Source: Lota lota
Taxonomy: Eukaryota; Chordata; Actinopteri; Gadiformes; Lotidae
Reading direction: 5' to 3'
NCBI GenBank assembly: GCA_026745465.1
Contig: JACYXH010000522.1
Coordinates: forward strand, 1,208,501-1,272,500
Length of the DNA stretch: 64,000 nucleotides
Shown here: positions 11,397 to 25,891 of the stretch, piece after piece
Layout of the letters: the number at the start of each line of letters is the position of its first letter
Numbering within the stretch: position 1 is the first letter of the stretch
Position numbers and translations under genes: made by a program
The notes under the pieces: generated by a model
Database searches by the model: none
Told to the model about the DNA's origin: nothing
The model's input: the letters and a program-made list of their open reading frames with translations, nothing else

Positions 11397-11579
11397 CCCT
11401 GCTGTGATGTCACCTCAGGTCCCCACAAACAGGGATTACGTTCAGTGAAGTCTGAACACTTCTGGCTTCAGCAGAGACAGGACTGTCTGTGACCGGTGAG
11501 CTATTAGCTCTTATGTTCTTCCAAGACTAATACAGATGAGCTGGGATTCTTAGCAGAGGCAGCCTGGCACATGTATTCA

Positions 11580-11675
11580 AATGTTGTATTATTTATTTAT
11601 TTATTTGTCATGTCAATTATCTCATGAGGATTATCTATGTTATCTATATTATCTATATTATCTATGTCTAACCCT
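11580..11675. repeat. (TTTA)n and (TTATC)n-like short tandem repeats
   Basis: A short ttta run (11588-11606) is followed by tatctat/ttatcta repeats (11630-11672). Confidence 0.85.
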
Positions 11676-14080
11676 AATTTTAGATATTATCTTATGTAAT
11701 ATCTAGAATTAGAATAATTTGTATTCACAATTTTTGTTTTGGTTGAAATAGGTTTAACTATTAAAGATTTTACATACAAAGTATAAAATCAGAAAGTTTT
11801 AATAAAATAAAATATATTTGGTTAGCTTTCTTACCCTGTGTGTGAACATGAATATTGAACCATGAAAAGTGGTGTAAATTAAAACCAGGATCATTTTATA
11901 CACCATGACCTTGAAAATCCAATCATTGTCGTTGGAGAACATGACTTTCCACACATGAATTAAACAGAATGCGACTTGATCGAAACAAGCTTCCGTATCA
12001 ACTTGCTTTTAGGTATAAAACCATTAGAAAAAAAGATACATATTATTATAAGTTTTATATTTCAGTTTAAATTACAGAGCCATGAAACAGTGCCTACAGT
12101 CAACCCTCACGGTAACTATGGTAACAAGACAAGGGAGGTAATAAACTAAAAACTATTCTATTTATTATAGATATTGGTTTACAGTTGCTCAACTGTAAGG
12201 CAAATACACCTACTAAATAGAATGAGGTTTTAAATTAAGTGGATGTCCTATCTACACACCAACGAGCAATGAGGATTTAAATAAAACCCCATCTCTCAGG
12301 AGTGTTAATAAGGCCCCTGTTTAACCCTGACCCGCCCACTTTGTCGCATCTAACCAATTGGAATGCATGATCCCAGTGTCCAGACTACCTCTGACTCCTA
12401 ATAGGTTCCTAGTCTGGCCAAACAAAGCCCATGCTTGCTGTTAATAATGTTGATTGTACACATCTAGTCTAGAATTTAACAGTGTTGATTCTTGATTATA
12501 ATTGATGTCCCGAGAGAACAAACATGTCATATGTCGAACACAACAATTATTTCTTCCTTGATAATAAGCAGCAAACATGCATAATATCAAAGCATAACTT
12601 TTAATGACTTTGATATTACAAAGAATTGGAATATAAAGTATATTATAATGCCAAAGAATTATTGATGTAAAATCTATGCTGAGGTTGTAATGCATGCATC
12701 GCTAACATTTTATATAAATACATAATCTAATATTGTTTCAACGTGATTGTGAAAGAATCAATTTTAGTAGACGTACACGTCTTTAAGCACTTCCTATAGA
12801 TAAGATGTAATTTGGATAATATTTCAGGTTTGATGCATATTATGAGTTTGTTAATTACAATAAAAATAAGATATCCAACCATTCCATCAACTTGGCTCAT
12901 CGGCTTAGTGTGTGAATATCCAATTAAAACGTACAACTAATTGAAACAAATTTGTTGGCATAAATGTTACATCAATAGATAGCTTCCACACATATTTGAA
13001 ACAATAAGAATCACCTTTTTGGATGTGTGGATTATCTTTTGTTTCTTAAAATGGTACACAGCAATAATTTAACTATGCACAATATCCAACACATATAATG
13101 TATGCAGATCAATCAGAATGATAATGAAGGTTTAAACTGCTTTCGGCTTCACTTTAAGATAATTCTCAGTTACCAGATACAACACCATCACTAATTAAAT
13201 ATCAGGCCTTTTTTATGCACAATACATTTTGATCAATCAACATTTTGTTGATGATAATATGTAAATTTGTGTTTTCTGTGTTTTATTATGTAAATCTTTG
13301 TGTGTACAAATATTCAAATAGATAAAAGGTTAGCGTACCAACATAGAAAAACATGGATTATTTGTCCAAAGGCATTAGGCCTAACTGGTGTCTAAATAGT
13401 CTACTTAATTGTGCCAGTGTCTTCAGGTACACTTCAGATGTTAAAGCTGTCATCATATTTTCATCAACAAAAAAATTAAACATTCTTTAACAATTCGTGA
13501 TTCCTCAGACTAGGATCCTTGCAAAGAACAACTCACTTAATGTGTCAGAATGGAGTACAACTGAAAGGTGGATGATGAAACACAAAGAAAAACAGAAAGA
13601 ACTGAGCATAAGTACATGAAGGCACCAGCTAAAGCACGACGCGGAGAGAGAAACCAGGGTTTAACTCCAGGAGCTCGTCTAGGGCTTAGGTTTTAACGAG
13701 CTACAGGTGTGCATATAATGAGCTGTGACCACCTGGTGCCTTCTAGTGGACAGGTATGGGAGTACACACGCTAGCAACCACACACTCCTTATCCTTGGAG
13801 TTGCAACAAGAAGGATTCAAGTTGACACACACCAGAACCCCGCAACCCCAATTGTGACCCAGTCCTGACACTGATACCTCCATTCCCGGTTTTTGATTGG
13901 ACGCCGGCTGTACCACGTTTGTGTGCCTGGAAAAATAAAAGTAAATAATCCACCGCACTATGATGCAATCAAACAACTCATTGTATCCCAGACGATGCCT
14001 CTGGCTTTAAAACAATTTCCGAACCCTTGTAGCATTCGAGTCAAACGGGGTTAGAGTTATTTCAATGTCTCGGGGAAAAC
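11676..14080. other. AT-rich unique DNA
   Basis: These 2.4 kb are unique and AT-rich with no tandem array and no convincing frame; the longest are 77-84 codons on the minus strand without a domain. An X-box-like site, ggtaactatggtaac (12111-12125), has one mismatch to the RFX consensus. I see no other feature. Confidence 0.5.
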
Positions 14081-14086
14081 AATAAC

Positions 14087-14570
14087 ATGAGATGGGGAAG
14101 GAGAAAAGAAGGAAGAAAGATGAGCAGATGGGGAAGGAGAAGAGAAGGAAGCGAAATGAACAGATGGGGAAGAAGAGAAGGAAGAAAGACGAACAGAGAT
14201 GGGAAGGAGAAGAGAAGGAAGAAAGATGAACAGAGATGGGGAAGAAGAAGAGAAGGAAGAAAGATGAACAGAGATGGGTGAAGGAGAAGAGAAGGAACAA
14301 AGATGAACAGAGATGGGTGAAGGAGAAGAGAAGGAACAAAGATGAACAGAGATGGGGAAGGAGAAGAGAAGGAAGAAAGATGAACAGAGATGGGGAAGGA
14401 GAAGAGAAGGAAGAAAGATGAACAGAGATGGGGAAGGAGAAGAGAAGGAAGAAAGATGAACAGAGATGGGGAAGGAGAAGAGAAGGAAGAAAGATGAACA
14501 GAGATGGGGAAGGAGAAGAGAAGGAAGAAAGATGAACAGAGATGGGGAAGGAGAAGAGAGAGAAAGAGGT
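14087..14570. repeat. 38-bp purine-rich minisatellite
   Basis: About 12.5 units of 38 bp are present (gatggggaaggagaagagaa then ggaagaaagatgaacaga). The right-hand units are nearly identical, while the left-hand ones carry substitutions and small indels, for example ggtgaagg instead of gggaagg at 14275-14325. This fits continuing homogenisation at one end. Strong strand asymmetry (purine on the plus strand) keeps minus-strand frames open. Confidence 0.96.
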
Positions 14571-14890
14571 TACAAAGGTCTGTCATTGTGTTAGATGTGT
14601 TATTGATTTAAACAAAATTTAAATATGTGGCTCGATCACTTCTCCGTTCAACGCGTGGTTCGCGGGTTTAATGAGGCGATCCCGGTCATTGATAGCCCGG
14701 GTAGAGAGGAAGCTGTACGCTAAGGCATCTCTCAGGAGCTACACCGGCTTGCCTCGCATCTCATCCGACTGAAAACTTTAACAATAAAAAAGAAAATACA
14801 ACTAACCATAAACATTGAGTGACACGACCTTCCTGTGTGCTAAAAACAGATTCACGAAAAGAGAAGTCACACTGTGTTCATCTTTCCCAT
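14571..14890. other. Unique non-coding DNA, nothing recognised
   Basis: This short unique stretch is moderately rich in CG dinucleotides at 14640-14760. No gene is visible. Confidence 0.45.
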
Positions 14891-14891
14891 G

Positions 14892-17150
<2,259 letters not shown>

Positions 17151-17156
17151 AGGGAA

Positions 17157-17172
17157 ACACACACACACACGC

Positions 17173-17206
<34 letters not shown>
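17157..17206. repeat. (CA)n microsatellite
   Basis: This is a CA tract of about 50 bp with two CG interruptions near its left end. Confidence 0.97.
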
Positions 17207-17208
<2 letters not shown>

Positions 17209-17318
17209 ATAAATCACACCATGTACTTTCCACAGCGTCTCTCACTCTCTCCCTGCTTGACTTCCAAGCAGCCAGCAGAACAGAAAATCGGCCAATAAAA
17301 CAGTAAACCACAGGCATC

Positions 17319-17620
17319 AGGTTACGTGGAGGCCTACGTCTTCAACATATCCTATGGACCAGAGATCTGGGTTAGGTGGAGGCCTACGTCTTCAACATAT
17401 CCTATGGACAAGAGCTCCGGGTTAGGTGGAGGCCTACGTCTTCAACATATCCTATGGACCAGAGCTCCGGGTTAGGTGGAGGCCTACGTCTTCAACATAG
17501 CCTATGGACCAGAGCTCCGGGTTAGGTGGAGGCCTACGTCTTCAACATAGCCTATGGACCAGAGCTCTGGGTTAGGTGGAGGCCTACGTCTTCAACATAT
17601 CCTATGGACCAGAGATCTGG
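17319..17620. repeat. 50-bp minisatellite, six copies
   Basis: The unit gttaggtggaggcctacgtc, then ttcaacatatcctatggacc, then agagctccgg, repeats with an exact 50-bp period; ggcctacgtc falls at 17331, 17381, 17431, 17481, 17531 and 17581. Copies differ at only one to three positions (atat/atag, gacc/gaca, ctcc/atct/ctct), which indicates recent expansion or homogenisation. The first copy has gttacg instead of gttagg. Fifty is not a multiple of three, so it cannot encode a peptide repeat. Confidence 0.97.
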
Positions 17621-18016
17621 GCTGCTCTGCAGGCCTCAAGATAACAGCACAGTGCACTCCCCTTCGGACGCCTTCTCTCTGGTTTCCCTGTGCTATGTTG
17701 TAATTTAAAGGATTGAGGTCTTCATTGAAGAAATGGAGGCTGGAGAAAATGGAACAACTACAGAGAAATATGAGGATGGAAATAAAGAAATAAATGTTGT
17801 AGTGGTGCTGGTTTTGGTAATGTGACCAAAGTGGTCACCACCAGCATTCTAGCAGGTCTATTTCTATGTTCATATAAAACTTAATTCATGCTCCCCAAAA
17901 ATGTACACTTAAATGAATGGGAAACAACCAGGTAATAAGGTTATACAAACATAATAACACCCAATAATAACTTTATATATATAAAACTTTATATATCATA
18001 TTTACCCATATTTTGC
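17621..18016. other. Unique non-coding DNA, nothing recognised
   Basis: This is unique sequence with short AT-rich runs and no feature I can support. Confidence 0.5.
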
Positions 18017-18478
18017 CAGCCCCGTGGCTAGCTGCCTAGCAATACTGGCTACTCTGGATGCTAGGCAGGGCTGGTCCTGGTCTATCCTTGGATGGGAGAC
18101 CAGTTGGTGCTGGTAGAGGTGTTGGAGGGCCAGTGGGGGGGGGGGGGGGGGGGGGGGGGAATGTAATATCCCCAACACCCCAGGACAGAGACGGGGACTC
18201 TGTCCTGTCGAAGAGCACCGTCTTTCGGATGAGACGTTAAACCGAGGTCCTGACTCCCTGTGGTCACTAAAGATCCCATGGCACTCACCGCAAGAGCAGG
18301 GGTGCTAACCCCGGTGTGCTGGCCAAATTCCCACCCTGGCTCATGTACCGACATGGCCCCCCTAATCATCCAACGCCCTCTCATTGGATGGTGTCATCGT
18401 TCCACCTCTACGCTATTAGTGTGTGGTGAGCGTTCTGGCGCATACTGATGCACTACCACACTGGTTGTGGATGAAGAG
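18017..18478 (+). mobile_element. 5S rRNA-derived SINE with a G25 insertion
   Basis: The 5' part contains ggcagggctggtcctggtct and then ccttggatgggagacc. This matches the internal promoter region of 5S rRNA (cagggtcgggcctggttagtacttggatgggagacc), so the head derives from 5S rRNA rather than a tRNA. The body carries words I recall from teleost dispersed repeats: tttcggatgagacgttaaac, ctgtggtcactaaagatccc, ggccaaattcccaccctggc and tgtggtgagcgttctggcgc. A run of 25 G (18135-18159) sits where the 5S-like head meets the body. It is probably a retroposed copy rather than a 5S gene, because the full 120-bp 5S sequence and its terminator are absent. Confidence 0.82.
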
Positions 18479-18560
18479 TCATATGCACCCCCCCTCCCCC
18501 CCCCCCACACACACACACACAATTAATTGCATAAATGCAATTAATTATTATTATTATTAT
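18479..18560. repeat. C-run, short (CA)n and (ATT)n
   Basis: caccccccct with a following C-run passes into a short CA tract (to about 18520) and then an att run (18547-18559). Confidence 0.88.
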
Positions 18561-20810
18561 ATACCACATAGAATACAATAGGGGCAGGCTTTGAATCAAT
18601 TAATCTTTTACATGTATTAACACACATCCTTACACATCTCTCCCTCAATAGAGAGACAAAGAGAGATGGATGAAGAGATGGCTGGTTGGATGAAGAGGGA
18701 ACGCGAGATTATGAAAAAGAACCTCTCTCTCTCTCTCCCCCTATCTCACTCTATCCCTCCCCCTCCCTCTCTCTTCTGTGTTTCCTCTGTGCCAAAGGAG
18801 GAGGGGGATTGGTTTCCAGATGTGGTAGGCTGGCTGATAGTCTGCAGGCCTGCCTGTGGTAAGAGGGATGGAGGGAGGGGGGGGGGAAAGAAGGGTGGGG
18901 GGGCTGTCCCAGCCACTTTAAATAACCAAATCAACTGGATTTCCAAAAACAATGGCTTCCTGACTCCTGAACGACCCCTGACCCCATCGCTGCAGGATCA
19001 GAACCTGAACTTGATCCACGCGAGAGTTTATCTTGCTGCCACCCCCACCCCATGCCTGCCCCCCCCCTCCTTGCCTCCATGGTAGTCTGTATGAAGTCTA
19101 TGGACTCAGGCTAGTGAGACAAACCAGACCCTCTCCCTCTCTCCCCCTCCCTCTCTCTCTTTCTCTCTCAAAGTTGTGTAAGAGAGTGTTGTGTTGGTAT
19201 TTGCTACACACAGATATGGAAGAGTGTACAGACAATGTGGTGTGTGGGTGGGTGTGTACACATTATCCACACATAAGTGTGTGTAAAGCAATACGCAACA
19301 TGCGATGATTAGATGGATACACCGTATACGAAGTGCTAGATGGTAGCACTTCCAACGCCTTTCCAACACCACATCTGGGGCAGAAGTAAGCTTGGACATC
19401 CAGTAACCCCTGCATCCAATCCATCCATAGCAAAGCTCGGTTGTATTAAAACATCTACAGGTCATCTGATCAACGGTAGTGCAATTATTGCACTACAACT
19501 ATACTATCACATGTTTTGGGGAATTGGGATTTTATTGCTAACTCACTGAAATACACTGTACAGATAGTTGTCAAGCATTTATTTTGCAAAATGTTCAATG
19601 TAATCATTTGACCAAAAGTTGTTGTAAAACATGCTTGATAAATACATGTGACTATATTATATTATATGTGGACATCTTTCAGATTTTTCAGATCTGACCC
19701 CATATCAGAACAACCAGTGTTTTCTCTGCATCCAGACATTTAAACTCATCCATTCACATGTGGTGATTTGCATGCTGCAATAAAGAAATAAACACTTGCT
19801 TATACTGATGCTTGGCAGCTCACTTTCATCTCCCTGCAGTTTAATCACTTGTTTGCATCCCTGGACTGTGGGGAATACGACAGGGTAGGCCACTGTGAGA
19901 AGAATAAGAGACACTCAAGTTTGGTTTGACAGTTTCATCGCCGTCTTGAAACAGAATTTTAAAAGTATGATTGACAGTTTCCACAATTCGCTGCTTTCAT
20001 AGCTAGCTCAAAAATATCCGGTAACGTGTAAGATAGAACAGAACGATAAATAAATAAAGGCCAAAGAAAAGCTAATACCAAAGCTTAAGATAAACCAGGC
20101 TGTGAGGGCTTCCTTGCAAGCCTCACAAATCTCCATCTTCTTCATCTTTTATACATACATCAAATGACACACCAATTAAAATAATGACCACATAGCTCTT
20201 GTTTCATGTAACACACACTGGCATCTTTATTGTCATAACTAAATATGGTTTGCTGATTTTGTTAGCCCACAGCAGGGGTAATTGAAACCAGGTGATGCTG
20301 AGTTAATTGGATTGTTGGGAAGAATTCAAACACTTGTACTTGTAGGGGGAAAGGGTTTGTTGTGTTTTAGTTAATGTGGTGTAAGTATAATTCTCAATAT
20401 AAATATAAGACTCAATATATAATGATTAATATAATTTAATTAATATTATAACAATGAATGTACTATGATAATTTCAACAGGATATACTGTTCATGTTTGT
20501 CTTCCTCCCCACATGGATTCATGTATGTGTCCTTAAGGGGAGGTCTGGTCTATTTGGGTTGTCTTGTTTGAGGTTTGTTTATGTTGCTCAGGTTTTATGT
20601 AAATTAGGGTTGACTTAAGATATACAATCAACTTCTGACATGGGACACATGTTTTTTATGTGTATATTCATGTCATTCATCTATAAAATATGTATGGTTT
20701 GCCAATTTTAACCAGGAACTATAATAACCATCACAGTGAAATAGAAAGAGACAAGGATCCAGGCACAGATGTCGTTAGGATAGCAACCTAGTTTTAATAA
20801 TGAAGGATCA
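18561..20810. other. Unique DNA with pyrimidine-rich patches
   Basis: Pyrimidine runs occur at 18722-18775 and 19130-19170, and a G-rich run at 18870-18902. The remainder (19200-20810) is unique and AT-leaning with no frame worth calling. The 139-codon plus frame at 18666-19085 and the 119-codon minus frame at 19106-19465 cross low-complexity parts and show no domain. Confidence 0.45.
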
Positions 20811-20811
20811 A

Positions 20812-22212
20812 TTAAGCAATCATCTTTTTGACACGGACATTTCCTTTGACACTCTGTCCAACTATGCAAAAAAAAAAAAAAGACAGGGAGAAGCTACAAT
20901 AATGGGCAAAGATTACACCATTATGTACAATTTTGTAATCCTTAAGATCTGGAAGGTAGAATGAATGGGGAGAGATTGACTCATACAATTTACCAGAGAA
21001 AAGGTTAAAGTTTGAGAATAGGGCAGATTCATTCACGAGATGGCTTTTTCGACCCAGCTTCCATTAGTCCAGGTCCAGAAAGACTGTGACAGATGGAATA
21101 CAGTGGTATTTGAACTCCAAGGTCACTAGCTGAACAGGAATAGACCAGAAGTGGGTTGTGTGGATATTCTGCCCTGACAAAACAGATGGAAACTCTTGGC
21201 CGAGAACAGGAAGGATTTCCATCTTCAAACCAGTCCAACCATAGGCATTGGATGCACCAGGGTGGGAGCAGAAGCCCAACTAAAACTCCTGGAACCTTCT
21301 TCACATCAACTGGAGACCAGCTAAAGACTGTCGAATTGGACAGGAGCAGCACGGTTAAGGTTGAAACCCTTTTGTCACGTTCACATAAATTGAACCAAGA
21401 GCAGCAGTCACTAATGGTGGGGCAGGCCTTCACATGGGCACCATCTTGAATGGTCATTCTCATGACCATTTCCGACCGTCATAAAAGATGTAACTTGGGG
21501 CGCCCCGGTGGCTCACTGGGTAGAGCGCGTACCATTAAGGCTTAGTCCTTACCGCAGAGACCTGGGTTCGATTTCTGCCTGTGGTCCTTTGCTGTATGTC
21601 CTCCCCTCTCTCTCTCTCTTTCCCATACCCTCCTGTCTATCTCACTGTCTCTTCGTGAATAAAGCATAAAAATGCCAAAATAAAAGAATAATAATAATGA
21701 AGCCCAGATAGGAGACAGACACATTCCTTCTCCTTCTTGAATAGTTCATTCAATGGTTGTCTTTTAGGACGATGGTGGTAGTGGTGTATGTGCTAATGTG
21801 ACCACTTGAAGGAAGAGCAATGGCAACGTGGTCGAGTGGAATGACCAACCAGAGGACTGCTGGGAGGGTCAAACCAAAGGATAGGACAATCTACACTGGG
21901 CAAGATCTCCAGATCTCCAGAAACAGTGGTTACTAGCAGCAGGGTCACGTTAGACAATGTGTATGATAAGATTGACCTGAAACTGAAAGGCACCCCACGA
22001 GCACCCGAGGAGAATGGGAATAATAGAAGAAGAAAAAGGCTGGGTTCCTGGTGGGTAACTGCCTGATTCAAGCTTACAGGGACACAGCGGTGAGATTGGA
22101 CTTCCAACCAAGAAGAACCAGGGATCATTTCCCAGAACTTCACAATCCCTTTCCCCTCAGCCTTCCTCCAAAAGTCAGATTTCACTAAATAAATGAGGAG
22201 CCTTTTCACCAT
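20812..22212 (-). other. Interrupted minus-strand open frames, identity unknown
   Basis: On the minus strand a 139-codon frame (22212-21793) is followed by an inserted SINE. A 146-codon frame (21469-21029) then overlaps a second frame running from 21279 to 20812 with only one in-frame stop (TAG/TAA type, at about 21064). The sequence is not simple repeat, and the translated text is varied. It could be a decayed retroelement or gene fragment split by the SINE. I recognise no domain, and open frames of this size also occur by chance in 64 kb. Confidence 0.2.
21498..21700 (+). mobile_element. tRNA-derived SINE
   Basis: ggggcgccccggtggctcac followed by tgggtagagcgcg carries a good pol III box A, and ctgggttcgatttctg carries box B 50-60 bp downstream. 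After the tRNA head comes tttgctgtatgtcctcccct, a ct-rich run and a tail (gtgaataaagcataaaaatg) that ends in aataataata. I recall this whole arrangement from other teleost genomes as a common SINE. It looks fairly intact. Mature tRNA folding fails because the head lacks a proper 3' acceptor half. Confidence 0.85.
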
Positions 22213-22374
22213 TTGAAAGAAAGAGCTGCTATAGTACTATGCTTTTTTGTTATTGTTGACGTCTGTAACGAAACCGACGTAGCTTTAGTGTAGGTGCAGT
22301 AGAGACCATTGTCTACTGCACTTCTATCGTAGTCAGACCGTGGGGTCCGTTTTTGCTCAACACAGCATCGTGTT

Positions 22375-22396
22375 GGGGGGGGGGGGGGGGGGGGGG
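22375..22396. repeat. G22 homopolymer
   Basis: This run of 22 G follows catcgtgtt and lies about 160 bp from the minus-strand frame that ends at 22212. Its length is approximate. Confidence 0.9.
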
Positions 22397-24165
22397 TTAT
22401 GGGAGGGAAATATAGTGTCGTCGTGATTGTCAACAGAATCAAAATAAATTATTCGGGGAACCAAAGGCACAGGATGAATCTGTGATCCAATGTTAGTGTA
22501 TTGTCGCTGTTTGGAAGACATACTGTATTTGAGTTGGAAAGCAACATAGTTCGGGTTGTTTGTTACACTGGGGACGTTTGTAATACATAGAAAGGACAAA
22601 CATGGCCTACTTGTTGTGTTCTTTAATTGAGAGGGTGTAAAAACATTTCTTTATTTTATATCAGCGGTTCTCTTTACACGCATATCTTCGTTGGCTTCCG
22701 CTGTGGTATCACTCCTATTACTTCTACATGTTATTTTTAACATGTTAATGATTTATTCTTTGATCTCAACACAGCAGAGCTCTGTAAGAATACAGTGCTG
22801 ATCTTTAGTTTCAACCCCCAGAACAAAGGCCTTTGTAGTGTTGTGGAAAACATGAACTGATGTTGGCAACAACAGTGAACGGCCTGTGACTCAGAAATTA
22901 AAGGCAATTAGGGGAATAGCATTCTTAGAAAGCTTTAGCTGGACGAGGAGAGAAACGGGTGATGGAAGAAGTGAGTGATGATGGAAGGGTGGAATTGTAA
23001 AAACATCATTATAAACTTGGGTTTGAAATTCTTTGTAAGCAAACAGACATGAAGGACAGATCAGCAAGGATTGTTTTGTCAAATCCCCAAAGTAAACTAT
23101 TCCATCAGTTTCCATCAGTTTGAAGTCCCCTCCTGCTGGTGTTTGGACCGCGTGTTGCAGTTGATACTGTTGTTACCATAACAAACACATTTCACATCAT
23201 CTCAAAAGATTTCTCAATATACGCATTTCCACAAAGTGTATGGCCCTTGGCATGTACATATTAATTAAGTTTGACATATGCATCATAAAACAAAACTTGG
23301 GGAAGCCATTGTGTCCTGATCAAAGATAACTGTTTTTGATTTTGATTTTCCTGACTAATTGTAGGAAACCATGTTTTTTGCCAACGACCACATTATTTTG
23401 ATTCACAACCCTACAGACATTTTGGGAAGATCCAGATTCCCTTCACACTTTTCCACAACATGACAGCCACATTCGGTCATGGGAGATATCCATGGTTCAG
23501 ATGATGATACATACCAGGACGGTTAAATCCATTTTAATGGCTTCAGACATCCTAGCTTCAGGCAAGCTTTGAGTCTTACATCATGCGTCATATTACAGAG
23601 ATATTTCTACCGGAGAGGATTTCACTTCTGATGTGAAATCACTAATCAATGAGACTCGATTGAAAACAAGTGGGACTTCTTTTCCTTGTAATACTCTTTC
23701 GTTTGTTTATATAATGATTGCTTTAACGGAGCGCTAGCCCCAGTTAACCCAGATTTCCACAAGAACCCCTTTATGTTACAGAATGACGTAATGCCACGGG
23801 GCTGGAAAGCATGAACTCAACCCCCCAATACACCCCTCATCATCATTTCATCATTTATTAAGCTCTGCTTGGATACTGATCGCCTGATCTTCCGTCGTGT
23901 CACACAAATGGTAAACACTTTGATTCGCTGAGGCACATTGTGAAACAAATCGAAATCTAAACTTGGCGTGCGCTGCCCTTGTGCGATTTTACCAGGTGGG
24001 CACACGCCATTCATTTTCACAAAAGTGTGAAAACCATTTGTTAGCCAACGTCACAACTTAGGACGACTGACGAGCACTTGCTTGACTAGCCGAGATAAAA
24101 GAAATCCCTGTGACTTTACTTATCATTTTACCTCAGCACATGAAAGACATGCAGTTGACTCATGT
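22397..24165. other. Unique non-coding DNA, nothing recognised
   Basis: This is AT-leaning unique sequence. No array, RNA gene or convincing frame is present; the longest frames are below 81 codons. Confidence 0.5.
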
Positions 24166-24167
24166 TT

Positions 24168-24215
24168 AGTCATTTAGCAGACGATTTAATCCTAAGTGAC
24201 AAAGTGAGGTTGAGG
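24168..24215 (-). mobile_element. SINE/LINE tail fragment
   Basis: gtcatttagcagacgattta, then atcctaagtgac, is the reverse complement of the fish retroposon tail, worn at several positions. Confidence 0.6.
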
Positions 24216-25515
24216 ACAACCAAAGCATAACAAAATTGTAGTAACAAACAAAATTCCACGTGCTGCGCTGCACAGCACATAGTCATATGCTTCTAAAAAA
24301 CAACATGACAACTTCATCTCCAAACAACAACAACAATAAAAACAACAACAAACATCAAGAAGCAGCAGACATTGCCTTCTAGAGGTCAGAGGTCGACGCT
24401 GGCCGTTCGACCAGTGAGATGATAGATGACAGATCCATTCTGGGGGATCCTATTGGTCCACCAGAACAAGCCGAGTCATGTGACCTTCTGTCAGCACCCT
24501 ATTCATCAAAACATGACCCACGGAGCAAGATGGAGAACGGGATGGGGCGCCCTGGTGGGGGATAATATCGGGGTGCCGAGAAAGAAAACCACGCAGTGAG
24601 GCAAGTCGATTTCTGCTTTGTTTTGTGCTACCATCAAATATCTGCCTGTTCTGTGCTGCACTCCTAAGCAGAGATGAGCTTCCATTCAAATCAATGTGCA
24701 GCATAGCGTGTTGGACTTGGGTCAACGCAGACACGTCTTAGAGGACAGAGGTTGCTATGCTCGACTTAACTCTATAGATTAAACATACATAGAGGAAAAA
24801 TCTAAACTGTGTGGAAATATAGAATAGTACATGTATTTTAAACGCTAATTGTTCAGCTATATATAGATTCTTTTGAACTGGATCTGAGCAATCATGGATT
24901 TAAATCTTTCAATTACAGGCCTTAAAAACCTCTCAACCATTTGGATGATTACCACTTAATATAGCTTCTAGGAGAACAGGAAACACACTGTAGAGGAATT
25001 AAGAAGAGGCCGAGATAAGAGGTTTTTCTTACAAAAAAAGGTATAAAATCAATTCCACACCCTTGTGTTATTTCCATGAAGTTGTGATAGGGCTGTCAAA
25101 GTTCAAATGAGATTTGATGAGTTTAAACGAGCAAACCTCTCTGTGGTCCCCTGATCTCGTCATACAAAAAGGACGGGACACAGAGGAAGGCGGCCAAACG
25201 GTAGCAGCCTTTAATCCACCTGAAAAATGATTGACGTTCTTTAACATCTGACACCAGACATCTTGCATTAAACGAGGACTGTTGCATCACACACACTCTG
25301 CCAGAGGGCACAATTATTCCGGCGTTTATATAATTAATATCTGACTTCAAAGCCAGAGGAACAGTAGCTTTTGTCATGAGAAGGTCAGAAGCAGTGCTGT
25401 TGCTGGCAATCCTTCCACAAGTCACGTCAAACCCCGAATCTGTTTCAAAACATGACCTCCTAACAACCTTCTGGAGCAGGGTGGCAGGTCTCATACCTAG
25501 ACTGTTGAGGTGCCC
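24216..25515. other. Unique non-coding DNA
   Basis: This is unique sequence with an aac/aaca-rich run at 24326-24356. A 136-codon minus frame (25533-25123) has no recognisable domain and starts inside the adjacent repeat, so I do not call it a gene. Confidence 0.45.
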
Positions 25516-25520
25516 TTGAG

Positions 25521-25600
25521 CAGGGGTTTTCAAACTGCGGGGCCACCCAGAAGGGGATCACAGGATTGGGGGATGGCAACAACTAACATTGTATTAAACG
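25521..25600 (+). mobile_element. hAT-like transposon terminus, solitary
   Basis: caggggttttcaaactgcgg resembles the terminal inverted repeats of hAT (Charlie-type) elements, of the form cagtggttctcaaactgggg. Text after it (ggccacccagaaggggatca) fits the start of such an element. I could not find the matching opposite end nearby, so it may be a fragment. Confidence 0.4.
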
Positions 25601-25890
25601 TTGGTAACACTTTACAATACAATTATATGAATTAGCCATTAATCATTAGTTAATGAAGTAATAATAATGAAATAACAGTTAAATAACAGTTAACTAATAG
25701 TCTAGTAATAATTTACCATGGTGTTCATGTTTACTAATGCTGTCATGTTATCTACGGAAATGGTGTTCATGCTTACTATGGTATTAATCGATACATTTAA
25801 TAGCCTTATACGCTATGCTAATACTATATAATAATGCTTATTACTTAATTAACTAATGTTAATTATTGGTTAATGAATGTACCCATGCTG
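25601..25890 (+). mobile_element. Dispersed teleost DNA repeat
   Basis: ttggtaacactttacaatac followed by attag/taatg-rich sequence (gttaatgaagtaat, aataacagttaactaatag) matches my memory of a very abundant fish repeat beginning taacactttacaataaggtt. It contains no coding sequence. The transposon class is not certain from what is visible. Confidence 0.6.
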
Positions 25891-25891
25891 A

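Noticed and set aside
14062-14586. 174-codon minus-strand frame
   Set aside because: It is the 38-bp purine-rich minisatellite read on the pyrimidine strand.
18017-18135. 5S rRNA gene
   Set aside because: Only the promoter-like part resembles 5S rRNA; the 5' and 3' ends differ and it is fused to a repeat body.
21498-21575. Functional tRNA gene
   Set aside because: Boxes A and B are present, but the acceptor stem does not close and the sequence continues into a SINE body and tail.
25123-25533. 136-codon minus-strand frame
   Set aside because: It begins inside a hAT-like terminus; no domain was recognised and frames of this size occur by chance.
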